Of a DNA stretch of 54,461 nucleotides, positions 9,878 through 19,920 are shown piece after piece; position 1 is the stretch's first letter, and each line of letters begins with the position of its first letter. The DNA is from Terana coerulea. Its lineage: Eukaryota; Basidiomycota; Agaricomycetes; Polyporales; Phanerochaetaceae. A program made the translations under genes and the position numbers. The stretch is from assembly GCA_024811115.1 (NCBI GenBank), contig JAKOGH010000516.1:1-54461 (forward strand), read 5' to 3'. Under the pieces are notes generated by a model. That model saw nothing but the letters and a program-made list of their open reading frames with translations, was not told where the DNA came from and made no database searches.

Positions 9878-10437
9878 TATCACAAAACTCTAATACTCAC
9901 CTGCTAGGAATGCTTGGAGGGTTGGGGAGAGCAGGGGACTTTGAGTAAAGCGAGTAAAGGAGATATGAATCAACGATGTTGTTGAGTCTGGGGTGTTAGC
10001 CCTCAGACCAGCCTCTTTATATACATGTGTAGAGGACCCCAGACACTATTTAAGACCTCTAATACCATGTGCTGACTGATACAGTCAGGTGATCCATGAC
10101 TAAGGCTCTAGAGCATACTGCCGCTCTAACTCCCTTATCGGATCTGACCTAGCTATCATGCTAACATCAATACTATCTAGATGTCCTAATCTAGCTACTG
10201 TACACTACCAGTACACGATGTCATAGTGACCTCATAGTGAGGTCATAGTCTAGAATGAATCCAGAACTGAGTCCATGATCCTATGTCCGTATGAAGCATA
10301 TCCTGATAACCATGCGTCGCTCGCATGGCCAACTGATCAGCATCTTGTAACGCTGTTGTGACGACTGGGTAACATGTCCCGTGACTTGATGTTACACTCT
10401 AAGCGCTGTAGACTAGCGCTGAGGGAAATTTGTGACA
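9878..10437 (-). mobile_element. LTR-A solo LTR (copy 3) inserted into the RT gene
   Basis: Termini are TATCACAAAA and TTTGTGACA, length 560 bp, with an exact 5-bp duplication GAGTT (9,873-9,877 and 10,438-10,442). RT coding sequence resumes on each side, so the insertion is younger than the host element. Its sequence is closer to the truncated copy at 52,965 than to the host element's LTRs (for example GGTTGGGGAGAGCAG), so at least two LTR-A subfamilies were active. Confidence 0.95.
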
Positions 10438-10966
10438 GAGTTCCTCTCTTTAGGAGACAGCGGGTATAGTTTAGCCGGCTTGGGAAGAGAGGCTCCTTTC
10501 ACAAAGTCAATTGGATGATCATACATCTTGTGTACGGGCATGTGCTCTGACTTGCGCTTGGAGAACATGTCACCATACTCATGTTGCCATTTAGGTACGT
10601 GTAATTTCCACTTGACAGTGTCTTCGTTATCAAAGTTCTCTAGGACCTCGTCTATGTCCTTTTTATCAAACATGGCTGCGATAACTTCTGCTTGTGTGCG
10701 GTCATTGGGAACATTAATGTCCACCCAGTTTATAAATGAATTACCCATATCTTCGTCTCCAAATTCGTCCAGGAGAAGATTCCTACGGAAGATCCAACTC
10801 GAGTTGAAGCTCGTCGGTTTCAGCTTCACTGACTCGTATTTTACAAGCTTGATCGGTAATGCAGCTCTCAGGACATCTGGTAAACTCCAATTCCCCTTTT
10901 TCCCAGTCAATCTTGGGGTTGTGTCAGTTTAAGAAATTGTAACCAATCATCATATCTTTGTTGCCT
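10438..10966 (-). pseudogene. Protease remnant and start of reverse transcriptase
   Basis: Just below the CCHC segment one frame reads GNKDMMIGYNFLN, stop, HNPKIDWEKGELEFTRCPES. This is the C-terminal signature of a gypsy-type aspartic protease (IGYxFLxxHNPxIDW). The catalytic D-T/S-G loop is not found between it and the CCHC region, so the catalytic half seems deleted. A second frame, open from 10,910 to 10,413, carries the linker and RT N-terminus: VPKWQHEYGDMFSKRKSEHM, MYDHPIDFVKG and PAKLYPLSPKERN. Its reading continues after the solo LTR at 9,878. Confidence 0.8.
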
Positions 10967-10968
10967 AA

Positions 10969-11181
10969 CTATGTAACATACAATATGCAACCAGAAGCAC
11001 CACTGCTTTGGTTCCTGTTGCTGTTGTTGCTGCCAGAGGATGGCGGAGACAATGATGAAGTACCTTTGCCAGAGTTGGCATTCTTCAGGTTGTTGTAGCA
11101 GTCATTCGTGTTGTGGGTTTTGGTGCGTGAGCTTTTACCCTTACCAAAGCAGATTTGGCAGAACTTGTGTTCGCCAGACAT
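10969..11181 (-). pseudogene. Gag nucleocapsid segment with CCHC-like knuckle
   Basis: The 70-codon open piece has CQIC, then eleven residues, H, four residues, C (CQICFGKGKSSRTKTHNTND plus Cys). This is a C-x2-C-x11-H-x4-C variant of the retroviral zinc knuckle, with a longer middle spacer than the classic x4. A Ser/Gly/Asn-rich tail follows. Zinc knuckles bind element RNA for packaging. The piece sits between Gag capsid and the protease remnant, as expected. Confidence 0.75.
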
Positions 11182-11189
11182 TTCTACCT

Positions 11190-13045
11190 GGTTGGTTTCC
11201 TTTGACTACTCGTTTGCCTCCACCGTGTTCTTGCTAGTGCCATTATTGCCAAACACCAAACTTTTCAACCATTCTGGGTGGAGCTCCTTGTATAACTGCA
11301 ACGAGTATTGAGATAGGCTTTCCATTTCTTGGGGCTCAGTGCTACTAAGAGACAGGACGACCATTGTTTGGCGCATATCGCAGGGAAGTACTCCTTTGAT
11401 TTTGTCAATGTGCAGCTTGTCCTGGTACTCCACAATCCGGGCCAGAGTCTTTGTACTTCCTGCGTATTGGAGAAAGTCTTTCCAGGCCAGATTCTTATTG
11501 TTCCAGAGGTTATCGAGTTCCTCCTTGGCACTTTGTTTCTCATTGTGCTGCCCGTATATACCCTGCATCTCCTTGATGAATTCGAGCCATGTGCCGATAG
11601 GCTGGTTGTCCCATAACTTGTCTGCATACAACTTCATATAAGTTGCAGCAGTGCCGTGCAGATGACTGAGGGACAAGATATTGTGTTGCTTATCTGTTGC
11701 ACTCTGCGTATGCTTGCAGTATAAGGTGATTTGGTTCAACTACTCTTTGAGGCTATTCTTTCGCGCCATCGAAGGGTGGGAGGATCGGGCATCTTTGGGA
11801 CACACCCACTGCTGCCTTCATTTGCAGGAATTTTGTTGACTTGGGCCTTATAGGCCTCAACGGTGGACTTGTATGCTTCACAAGCTTTTCCAGAGACCAA
11901 ATCTTCAAGGCTTGCTCGAGATCTGTGTTCTCCAGCTCCTCAATCCAGTGCTGCTAGTCGTTAGTTGCTTTGTATGTCATGTTATATGCACAGTTGAAGT
12001 GGTTTGACATATCAGTGACATGTCCTTGTGCAAAGTCCATGCTAATTCAAACAAACTGAGAAAAAGCATTCTGCGCTATGTAGAAAATCATTGCTAACTG
12101 TGCATCGCTGAAGTGAGCAGAGTTAGTGTCGACATCATGCAAGAGGGCTGCTACGGGATTGGCAATGACCTTTGTAGTGTGGTCAAGGACAAAGTTGGTA
12201 AAAGAAGACATTTCTGCTCTTCATATTAGTGCCAATTGTGATAAAACTTCGAACACAAAAGGTTTAATCAGTTGTTGCATACCAGGCCAGTTATTCCAAG
12301 TAGTAAATGCAGAGTTTAATTAGCAGTCTTGGGAATTGTTACATCAAGTGCTGCTAGTTGACTACAAATCTCTGTGAATCTACCATTCAGGTTCGTAAAC
12401 GAAACATTTCCGATACACTTCAATGCGCCTGTCAACTCTCTCCACTGTTTATTACCCAACTTCTGCTCCACCGAGTCCAGATTCTTGTAGACATCTTGAA
12501 ACTCGTTGTACCAGCTCCAGAGCTTGTTCCAAATCTCCTCAGGCACCTACACTTTTTGGCATGACCGGTGTCCTGCAGTGAGTCCTCTTTGCAGAGTTTC
12601 TCAAAGACCAGGTCGATGCAAACTTTTGTTGCCTCGAGCATCGGCTGGAGTTCGTTAGAATGCTTGAGTAGCTTCATTTGACGAAAATGAAGCTTAGCTG
12701 GGAGCGGCTTGGGGACCTGATACTCCTTGCAAGGTGCAAGTTGTTTGATAAGTGGCGAGGGGGTCGAAGAGGCGGTTGAGCAGCTCTTTTGACACTGCTT
12801 GAACAGAGCGTAAAACTTGATGCACTTGAGTAAAGCATTGGCCTGAGCCTCCTTCATAAGCTGCTTACTCTCCTCAGGAGTGAGAGGATAAGAGTGCAGC
12901 TTAGGGATGTTGGGGTTGTAGACATTTCGAGGCTTGCAAACATTGGCGTATTTGGCTCAGATCTCCTTTGAAGAGAAATGTGCTCACAAAGGCCCAAAGG
13001 CTTGTTCTTCGCATAGGTGGTGAATGCAGGAGGTACTTTTGGCAT
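11190..13045 (-). pseudogene. Gag polyprotein (capsid), frameshifted
   Basis: The best-preserved part is 11,206-11,739 (177 codons), a Retrotrans_gag-type capsid: LNQITLYCKHTQSATDKQHN, TWLEFIKEMQGIYG, LDNLWNNKNLAWKDFLQYAG and MRQTMVVLSL. Farther upstream, weaker pieces in several frames (12,316-12,546, 12,432-12,857 and 12,854-13,045) give a long helical N-terminal region. The most likely Gag start is ATG 13,045 (MPKVPPAFTTYAKNK), giving a Gag of roughly 600 residues, long for the family. Gag forms the particle in which reverse transcription happens. Frameshifts prevent expression. Confidence 0.75.
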
Positions 13046-13672
13046 AGCTGTTTAACAACGGCATCAGTACTAGTCTCTATTTCAGCAGACACGGTCACGG
13101 AAAATGGTGAACAAATGAAATGACCTGTTGAGGTCGTATGGTCTTGATGCGTACAATCGGTAGTGTCAATGACAGCCTGGTTTCTCTCACCAGGCCTGGA
13201 GGTACCAATTTAATCAAGAGCGGTATGGGGGTCTCTGACGCGGTTTCAGCTGTGCAGCAAAAGGTTTTGAGCCAATATTACATTGACTCTATGCTCGCCC
13301 AAACTAGTTTGCTGTCAACACCGAAGGCTCATAGCCGTAACTACTCGAAGGTAAGTCACACCAGAATGTTGCTTTATGCTATACAGCGCAGCAAGCACCT
13401 CTTTACGCTCTGAGAATCGGCATGAAGATTAGCATGCTGTCATAATGGCAGCCCACAGCCTAAGCCATGGTGCCTCTTAACGGTACAGAGCATAGTCCCT
13501 GACGGTGACTAGCTCATAGCCTCAGTTCTTTGCAGAACAGTGGCAAGATCTCCCAGAACTCAAATAGCAACAGTGTTCATCTTAACACACTGTGCATAAC
13601 GATATGTATGCTGCACAACACTGCAACAAAGGTCATGCTCTTGCTCTTGACAGCAACAATGAGCAGCAGAGT
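13046..13672 (-). other. Untranslated leader of the retrotransposon
   Basis: About 630 bp lie between the primer site and the likely Gag start. No tRNA-complementary primer site (TGG plus acceptor stem) was convincing here: the TGGTACC near 13,200 lies ~480 bp from the LTR, far too distant. Short open frames on the plus strand are not gene-like. Confidence 0.6.
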
Positions 13673-13683
13673 AGACTCAACAA
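13673..13683 (-). promoter_or_regulatory. Self-complementary primer binding site (11 nt)
   Basis: Coding-strand TTGTTGAGTCT starts two bases after the 5' LTR end (GTGATA-GT). It is the exact reverse complement of AGACTCAACAA at 13,798-13,788, the predicted first 11 nt of the transcript, 33 nt below the TATA box. Complementarity does not extend on either side. In Tf1/sushi elements the transcript folds back and its first 11 nt prime minus-strand cDNA. No tRNA primer site is present. Confidence 0.75.
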
Positions 13684-13685
13684 AC

Positions 13686-14247
13686 TATCACAAAACGACA
13701 ATACTCACCTGCTGGGATGACTTGAAAGAGGTGGGGAAAGCAGAGGGTCTTGAGTAGAGCTAGTAGAGTAGATGTGAATCAACAATGTTGTTGAGTCTGA
13801 AGGTTTAGCCCACAGACCAGCCTTTTATATACATGTGTAAAGGGACCCCAGACACTATCTAAGACCTCAATACCATATGCTGACTGATACAGTTAGGTGA
13901 TGTCTGACTAAGGCTCCAGAGCATACCACTGCTTTAACTCCCTTATCAGATCTGACCTAGCTATCATGCTAACATCAACACTATCTAGATGTCCTAATTG
14001 AGCTACTGTACACTATCAGTCCATGATGTCATACTGACATCATACTGAGGTCATAGTCCAGAACAGTTTCAGACCAGAGTCCTGGATCCTACATCCGTAT
14101 AAGGCATATCCCTGATGTCCATGTGATAAGCACATGGCAAACTGATCTAGCATCTTTGTAACGCTGTGTGATGACTTGATAATATGTCCTGTGACTTGAT
14201 GTTACGCTCTAAGCGCTGTGGACTAGCGCTGAGGGAAATTTGTGACA
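13686..14247 (-). mobile_element. 5' LTR (LTR-A copy 4), 562 bp
   Basis: Termini are TATCACAAAA (plus-strand left) and TTTGTGACA (right). It holds the promoter of the element and is the reference full-length copy of the family. Right flank TTATC does not match the left flank of the 3' LTR (AGAAG). Confidence 0.9.
13788..13831 (-). promoter_or_regulatory. LTR core promoter: TATA box and predicted start with hairpin
   Basis: On the coding strand TATATAAAA (13,831-13,823) is followed 33 nt from its first base by AGACTCAACAA (13,798-13,788). Immediately after, TCAACAA-CA-TTGTTGA can form a 7-bp hairpin that competes with pairing to the primer site. The 11-mer is identical in all five LTR-A copies that contain the region (5,893, 9,979, 13,788, 38,554, 53,025), although flanking bases differ. 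Confidence 0.65.
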
Positions 14248-17230
14248 TTATCTAACTCCTTTACTTTTTATGAGTTTATGTATGCAAAGTTAATAATGTA
14301 ATTACATTAGTTAAAGTTGAGCTACTTTAAGCCCTCAAAAACATCAGAGTCAAAATGGAAACAGCAATTAGCAAACTATCTTAGCTAGTGCATACTAGAG
14401 ATGCCAAATACTCTTGAAGAGTGTAAAGTAGACAAAAGCAGGTGTAGAGTTATGGGTACAAACTTAAGCACCATTACATCCTTAACATGTCTTTTACTTA
14501 GAGCTAAAGGGTCATTGCTAAAGTATGGCAGGTATAATTTCTTTATATTTATTTTGCTCATTTTTCTTTATTTAATGTAAATTATCAGCAATTTTAAATA
14601 GTTTCATTCAATTATACTAGCTCAATAAGCACTAAATACAGCATTCAACCAGTGTAAACTAGCTTGCAAGCTATATAATTTCTTTTAACCAAAACTATAA
14701 ATAGAACCATTTATAAAAAGAAATGAGGAATAGAAAACTAGACTAGAACCACAATTTTGGTAAAATGTATGTAATCAATATATAGCTGTGATATATAGCT
14801 GTAGAATGCTCATTTTATTTTTCTATCGCATATTATATATTGCCACCTATGTTAATAATTTAAAAATGTTGGAAATTTATTCACATTTTAACATCATGTT
14901 CCTTATTTTGCCCTTAACCTACATTTAAGTTTATCATATGCAATCTATCACTTTTTACCAACATGTAAGCAAAGACAGCTATATAAACTTAGTTGAATAT
15001 TAATGCAGCTTTGACATTACCATTAATATCAGCCACAAGTATTGAAATTTAAAGCAATTACCACAATATCACAGTTTTGTTTGCTATTTGGTAAGTAGCT
15101 ACTGTTTCCAATGTTGATCTAAACATAAGCACCTGTTCAAGCATGCTTACTGCTTTAAATGTATTGCTCACTGTTTGAGGCATTGAGCTCACTGTAGAGC
15201 AAATATTGAGCCTATTATTGTTGCTAATGAGCATATATATTTATTTGCTAATGTTAACATTAAGACCCTTTCCAAATTAGGCCTGCAAAGGCTAGATTAT
15301 ATCAGAGTGCTGCGAATATAGTGCCATTATGCTTAAATGGTGTCATAACTGTATACTAGAGTTGTGAAGTTTATAACATGCCTTTTAGGGTAAGTTACCA
15401 AGGTCTCTGATAATCTACTCTAGAGGCACTACATATCAGGCCATATATTCCACAAGAATAGCTATAGTATAGTTGATTTATCCAAAACTTATACATTAAA
15501 TATACCCACATAATAGTTAATATACAAAAAGAATGCAATATTACATAACCACACTTCATTCAGCCAATATCCTTCAAATATCAGAGAGCACAAATATTCT
15601 CAGAATCTTTTACCGTAAATAAAAGCATGCCAGCACCATTTTAAACAGCTTTCTCAATGCTGTTCACTGCTTGCTCATTGTTTTTACAGCAATGTATGTA
15701 AAACAAATAATGGAAAAACAATTATATCTTTATTCATAATATTCTACAAATTTATATGCTATCCTGACTGTCTAAATGGTAGTTACTCTCAAATCTCCAG
15801 CCACCCAAGCCTTGCCTGATGTGTATACTCTTTGCTTTCAAAAACCTCGAAGTTTAGATTATGATGATTGGTTAGTGTGGCTTAGCTTGCAATAATGCGT
15901 AGGTGGCCTTGACAGCAGATGATGCACAGCAAACATGTATGGCTCTCTGACCATTTTTAACTGGGCTTTTCATGGCTACTTGCTTTGCAATAAGGTATTA
16001 ATGGATAACATACTTATAAGTGGTAGATATACTATTAAAGCATAGTCCATTTTTATTCACTAAATATTCCTAATATATAGCAACTATCTACAGTAGATAA
16101 CAAACCATAATATACAGTAGGAGCACATTATAGGCTTTATAGCCTTAATATATAGTAATAATATTATATTGCCTGTTTTCAATGATATTAAAGTGAGATA
16201 AATGTATTAAATTCTAAATATATTTCTAACACATAATATATGCATTACCATTGTGTTAAAATTATACTGCATTGACAGCATGAAAGATAAGCTATATATG
16301 TGCTAATAAGTATGCTTAACAAAACTATATAATATATAAAGTAGTAATATAAATCTTTAAATTATCTGAAATATTCTAAAATATATTTTACATTTATATT
16401 GGAATACACAAATATAAATGTATTTGTTTATATTTAATTGGACTTTTACCATACTACTATTTTAGTTATCTTTACATTGTATATAAATAAATTATATATA
16501 ATCTATTTATGTCTTTTTTATTTCATTCTGTTTTAATCTATATATATTTTCTATCACATTTTAGACACTTTGGATTTGGCTTAGTGCATCTAATTGTTAA
16601 GCGCTCAAAAGCAGCAAACTCTAAGAGTACTTGCACTTGCTGCAATTTTTGTTTAAAGGACATCAAACATTGCCTTCATTTCAAACTAGCTGTAAGCTCA
16701 CTGATAGCACTTGTCTGTTCTTTTACACATAATATGCACTCCTTTTAAACTCTCCTAAGTTACTACAAATAGAGTAGAGTTATTGAAGTGCTATTAGTTC
16801 TGGGCCTAGCTAAGCAGTTATTATATTTGTACTTCCTAATGCTCTAAAGCATGTTATACAATCTCTCAAAGATTATTGCTTATTGCTTTCAACTGTAGAC
16901 TGCTTCTATGACTTATCCCTGCTAGCATTTTCATAGCTTTACATTTCTGGGGTTGCTAGCAGTATAAAGCTTAAAAGCTGTTCTCTGTTCTTATCCTATT
17001 TACCATAAGCACATGTAGCACTACCTCTGACTTCTATTTATGCTAATCATTTATACTTTGGTAAAGCTTCAGACATTCTTAGAAGCTATTTAAGTCATCC
17101 TTTTTTAAATTAATGACCATTTCAGGTTATCTCGGAGTTTTGAATTTCCAACTGTAGCTATCTACTTATATTGCCTGGAGCTCTACTAGTGCTATAGCAA
17201 GCATTCTCAGCAACCACCCTTTTATTATAG
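14248..17230. other. No gene recognised, AT-rich
   Basis: This is long AT-rich sequence with no protein-like ORF. The stretch around 14,900-15,060 weakly resembles part of the ~640-bp repeat unit at 34,280-34,460 and may be an old single copy. The 79-codon plus ORF at 16,509-16,748 has several Cys and Phe but no known motif. I regard it as chance. Confidence 0.5.
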
Positions 17231-17620
17231 CCTACATATGAGCTATAAGCAAGAGCAAACTAAGTGTTAGGCTCTTTGTACTAACAAGATTGCTATTAAG
17301 AGCCTTAGGTGCTTATTAAGATCACCAATGCCACCAACCTTCTCTACACTTCTACTTATACAATACTGCATGTTTGAACATTCAAAAGGTTTCACAGTGC
17401 AGATACTAGCTATAAGCAAAGTGAAACCAAGCTTTAGTGCAAACTGTCACAAGTATAAGATTCTTTGCACTAACTAAACTGCCATTGAAAGGCTTGGGTG
17501 CTCATTAAAGTTGCCAATACTACTAACCTTCACCACACTCCTATTTATGCTACATTGCACATTTGAATGCTTAAAAGGGTTCATAGTGTACATATATGCT
17601 ACATTTAAAAGCCATTCAAT
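17230..17620. repeat. Two diverged tandem copies, period ~188 bp
   Basis: GGTGCTTATTAAGATCACCA (17,308) and GGTGCTCATTAAAGTTGCCA (17,497) anchor two adjacent units that align from AGCTATAAGCAA to the TTCATAGTGTACATA-like end. A further partial copy of the end (ATAGATATATGCTACATTTA) recurs near 17,960. No coding potential. Confidence 0.6.
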
Positions 17621-17639
17621 TTGCAAAGTAAAACTCTAA

Positions 17640-17845
17640 AAGTATGAAGCTTTGCAAATTGAGCAAGTTACTTATTTGTTTGTATTGAAAAGCACAAAGT
17701 TAGAGTTAGGTAGATACTTATATTATTAACTCTTGCAATGAATATATTCTCACAGTTTGAGCAGAAATGCATTATAAAGTTGAAAGCTCTTCAAAGGGCC
17801 AGTTCTAATAGAACATTTTTTCATAAGCTCAGAAATTGTAATAAA
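17640..17845. repeat. Dispersed repeat R, copy 1
   Basis: About 200 bp match 34,640-34,850 in the same orientation, for example GCTTTGCAAATTGAGCAAGT here and GCTTTGCAAATTAAGCAAGT there, both ending near a CTCAGAAATTGTAA-like sequence. It is non-coding. The second copy abuts a Helitron fragment. Confidence 0.6.
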
Positions 17846-18040
17846 AATCTAATTGCTAATAGCTATGATTATGGTGGCTGAATGCCAATTGATGTATCTG
17901 AGAGTAGTCCATTTATGTCCGAGTGGATAGCATATGATAAACTGTGCATTTTAAAGAGTTCATAGTATAGATATATGCTACATTTAAAAGCCATCCAATT
18001 TTACTATACATTTTATAAGTAGTTAGTCAAATAGTTTGTA

Positions 18041-18042
<2 letters not shown>

Positions 18043-18069
<27 letters not shown>
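18043..18069. repeat. (AT)n microsatellite
   Basis: An uninterrupted alternating AT run of about 27 bases. Confidence 0.95.
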
Positions 18070-18073
<4 letters not shown>

Positions 18074-18429
18074 GCATATACAAACCAAAATTTATTTATT
18101 TGCTCTATATGCCAATATGCATAATTAAATAAAAGCATAGCTATATATAACTACTTGATGCGAAAACGTAGTGCATTTATGTTTTTGCAAAATAATAATC
18201 CATATTATTTTGTGGTATAGTTTAATATCTAGAGTAAATGATAAGCATGTCTAATATGGCTTGAAACACAAACATGCACAGGTTTAATCCAAGCTATGCA
18301 ACATATTTGTAGCATATATTGTTGCCACACTATATTAGTGTATTTAGAATGCAAAGTTAGCATATACCACATATTTATCTATCCAGACTGACCATAAGTG
18401 GTAGTGGGGCTATATTCAAAACAAATGCT

Positions 18430-18546
18430 TCATTTTGGGCTTTCTGACTGTAAAACATTTATGTCAAAAACTTTCTTAGTTAAAAAGATATGAGCCAGTA
18501 TATTTAAGCCTGCTAACTATATTTGCGTTATTTTTGAGCTTTACTG
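18430..18546. mobile_element. Element E, right end only (Tc1-like MITE)
   Basis: The reverse strand reads CAGTAAAGCTCAAAAATAAC then a GTTAGCAGGCTT-like segment, the terminal repeat of element E (complete copy at 48,357-49,224). It is flanked by TA at 18,547-18,548. The left end was not located with confidence. Confidence 0.6.
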
Positions 18547-19279
18547 TAGTTATAACTGATATTTAATTTGGAGAATGCATAAATTACTATACATAGTAAT
18601 AATACCAATTATAACGCTTATATAGTTAAAATTTGCTGTAATACCTGTTTTCATTGTAGTTGTATCAAGCAAGATATATATTGCTCAAGTAAGAATATAA
18701 TACAATTGCTTAAATATGTAATCTTGGGATTATATCATTTACATTTTATTACAACTTCTATTATATAAGCAACAATGAAAAATACTTTGTTATCATAATA
18801 CCTATTATATAATTACCTTCTTAGCAGCTCTATAAGTAATGCATCACTGGCACTGTTCAATGCTTCACTGTTATAATTCAATTAGTTTATGTACAAAAGT
18901 TACACATATATATCTGCTCTATATAGAGCATTATAAATGTTGCTAAATATAAGTGTTGCATTAATGAGATGTTTTTAATTTTTGCATATGCATTAGTAAT
19001 TATAATTACATATACATTATATAGTTTCTAAGCTATATTGTTATCAGTTGTATAACATTATCACTAAAGCAATATATATTATATCAATGAAGCCATAATT
19101 GAAATAAGTATTACAGCAAACTTTAACTATTTCCACTTTATAACTAGCACCATTATTATATATAGTAATTTATGCATTTTCGAAAGTAGAGATTAATTAT
19201 AGCTACACAATGATATTTTGACTGTATGCTAAAGCCTTCTAGCGGAAAACTTTCTGTGCATTACTTTTGACTGCTGCTG
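18547..19279. mobile_element. Element F, copy 1 (palindromic Tc1-like MITE, left end lost)
   Basis: Sequence from TAGTTATAACTGAT inward and from the right terminus inward are reverse complements over ~300 bp, around a centre near 18,850. The right terminus CTTTTGACTGCTGCTG is followed by TA (19,280-19,281). The left ~130 bp are replaced by the end of element E. A Helitron coding fragment starts immediately to the right. Confidence 0.7.
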
Positions 19280-19281
19280 TA

Positions 19282-19920
19282 TATCTGCAAATGATCAAAT
19301 ATTTGATGTATTAGGGCCTATTCTTGCATCCACCTATAAGTATATATGTAATCCTTGTAACTTCAGCTTGCAATATGGTAATATACTCAAGTTAGCATTA
19401 GCTAATGGCTTACGGCTTAAAGATATACCAATAGCATTACAAGGCTTTGAATTAAACCGAACAATCACTGATTTAAAAATTATATGCAATTAACATGTAA
19501 TTAGAGCTTTAGCATTACAAATGCATAAAATGCGAGCTAATGTAATTTGCTATGCTATACCAATGCCAAAAACTCATGAATGGTTTGCTAATAAAGTTAG
19601 ATAAATTAGACAATGAGCTAGCATTTTTGTGTTTGGATTCTACTAAGCCTACTACTGAAGAGTATAAGAAAATATCATTTTTAGTATGCTATAGTAAGAT
19701 AATAACAGCATTACAATGGCTTAAAATTAATCATAAGAACAATAGAAGCATTAAAATATCAAAGAGAAATTTCAAAGAATATTCTAAAGTCAAACCATCA
19801 GTTGCTGTGGATTATCATAAAGAAAATGCAACTAAAGATCTAGAACCCACTGCATTTAATAATAAGGAAGTAGATAAAGGCATTATAGAAGGCCAATGCC
19901 CTTTTACTGTGCATATATAG
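19282..19920 (+). pseudogene. Helitron N-terminal (DUF6570-type) fragment
   Basis: The first part reads YKYICNPCNFSLQYG and LALANGLRLKDIPIALQGFE, the Cys-x2-Cys and LALAN box of the fungal Helitron-associated DUF6570 domain. After a gap with stops, the 122-codon ORF 19,552-19,920 continues with LDSTKPTTEEYKKISFLVCY, ITALQWLKINHKNN, IKISKRNFKEYS and GIIEGQCPFTVHI, the conserved 'EG-x-CPF-x-VH' end of the same domain. Fungal Helitron proteins have this domain upstream of the Rep and Pif1 helicase parts, which are absent here, so this is an isolated fragment. A sister fragment lies at 31,800-35,572 and a Rep/helicase part at 40-45 kb on the other strand. Confidence 0.75.

Larger units (their letters stand above)
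5791..14247 (-). mobile_element. Decayed Ty3/gypsy chromovirus (Tf1/sushi-like, self-priming)
   Basis: This LTR retrotransposon lies on the minus strand: 5' LTR 13,686-14,247, 3' LTR 5,791-6,643, self-complementary primer site 13,673-13,683, polypurine tract 6,644-6,658. Gag, CCHC, protease remnant, RT, RNase H, integrase, chromodomain and a dUTPase-like domain lie between, in that order. Subtracting two later solo-LTR insertions (LTR-A copy at 9,878 and LTR-D at 6,110) with their 5-bp duplications leaves about 7.6 kb. Frameshifts and stops interrupt every gene. The outer flanks do not form a target duplication (AGAAG left, TTATC right), which may mean recombination between elements or decay. 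The gene order with integrase after RT plus a chromodomain identifies a chromovirus. Confidence 0.9.

Noticed and set aside
11265..11641. Long ORFs on both strands over Gag
   Set aside because: They are shadows of the Gag capsid frame at 11,206-11,739, which alone has family-like composition.
13195..13215. TGGTACC on the minus strand as a tRNA primer binding site
   Set aside because: It is ~480 bp from the 5' LTR, and the matching tRNA end would lack a T-arm consensus. The self-complementary site beside the LTR fits better.
18043..18069. AT run as a possible origin or promoter
   Set aside because: A plain microsatellite with nothing near it that suggests function.
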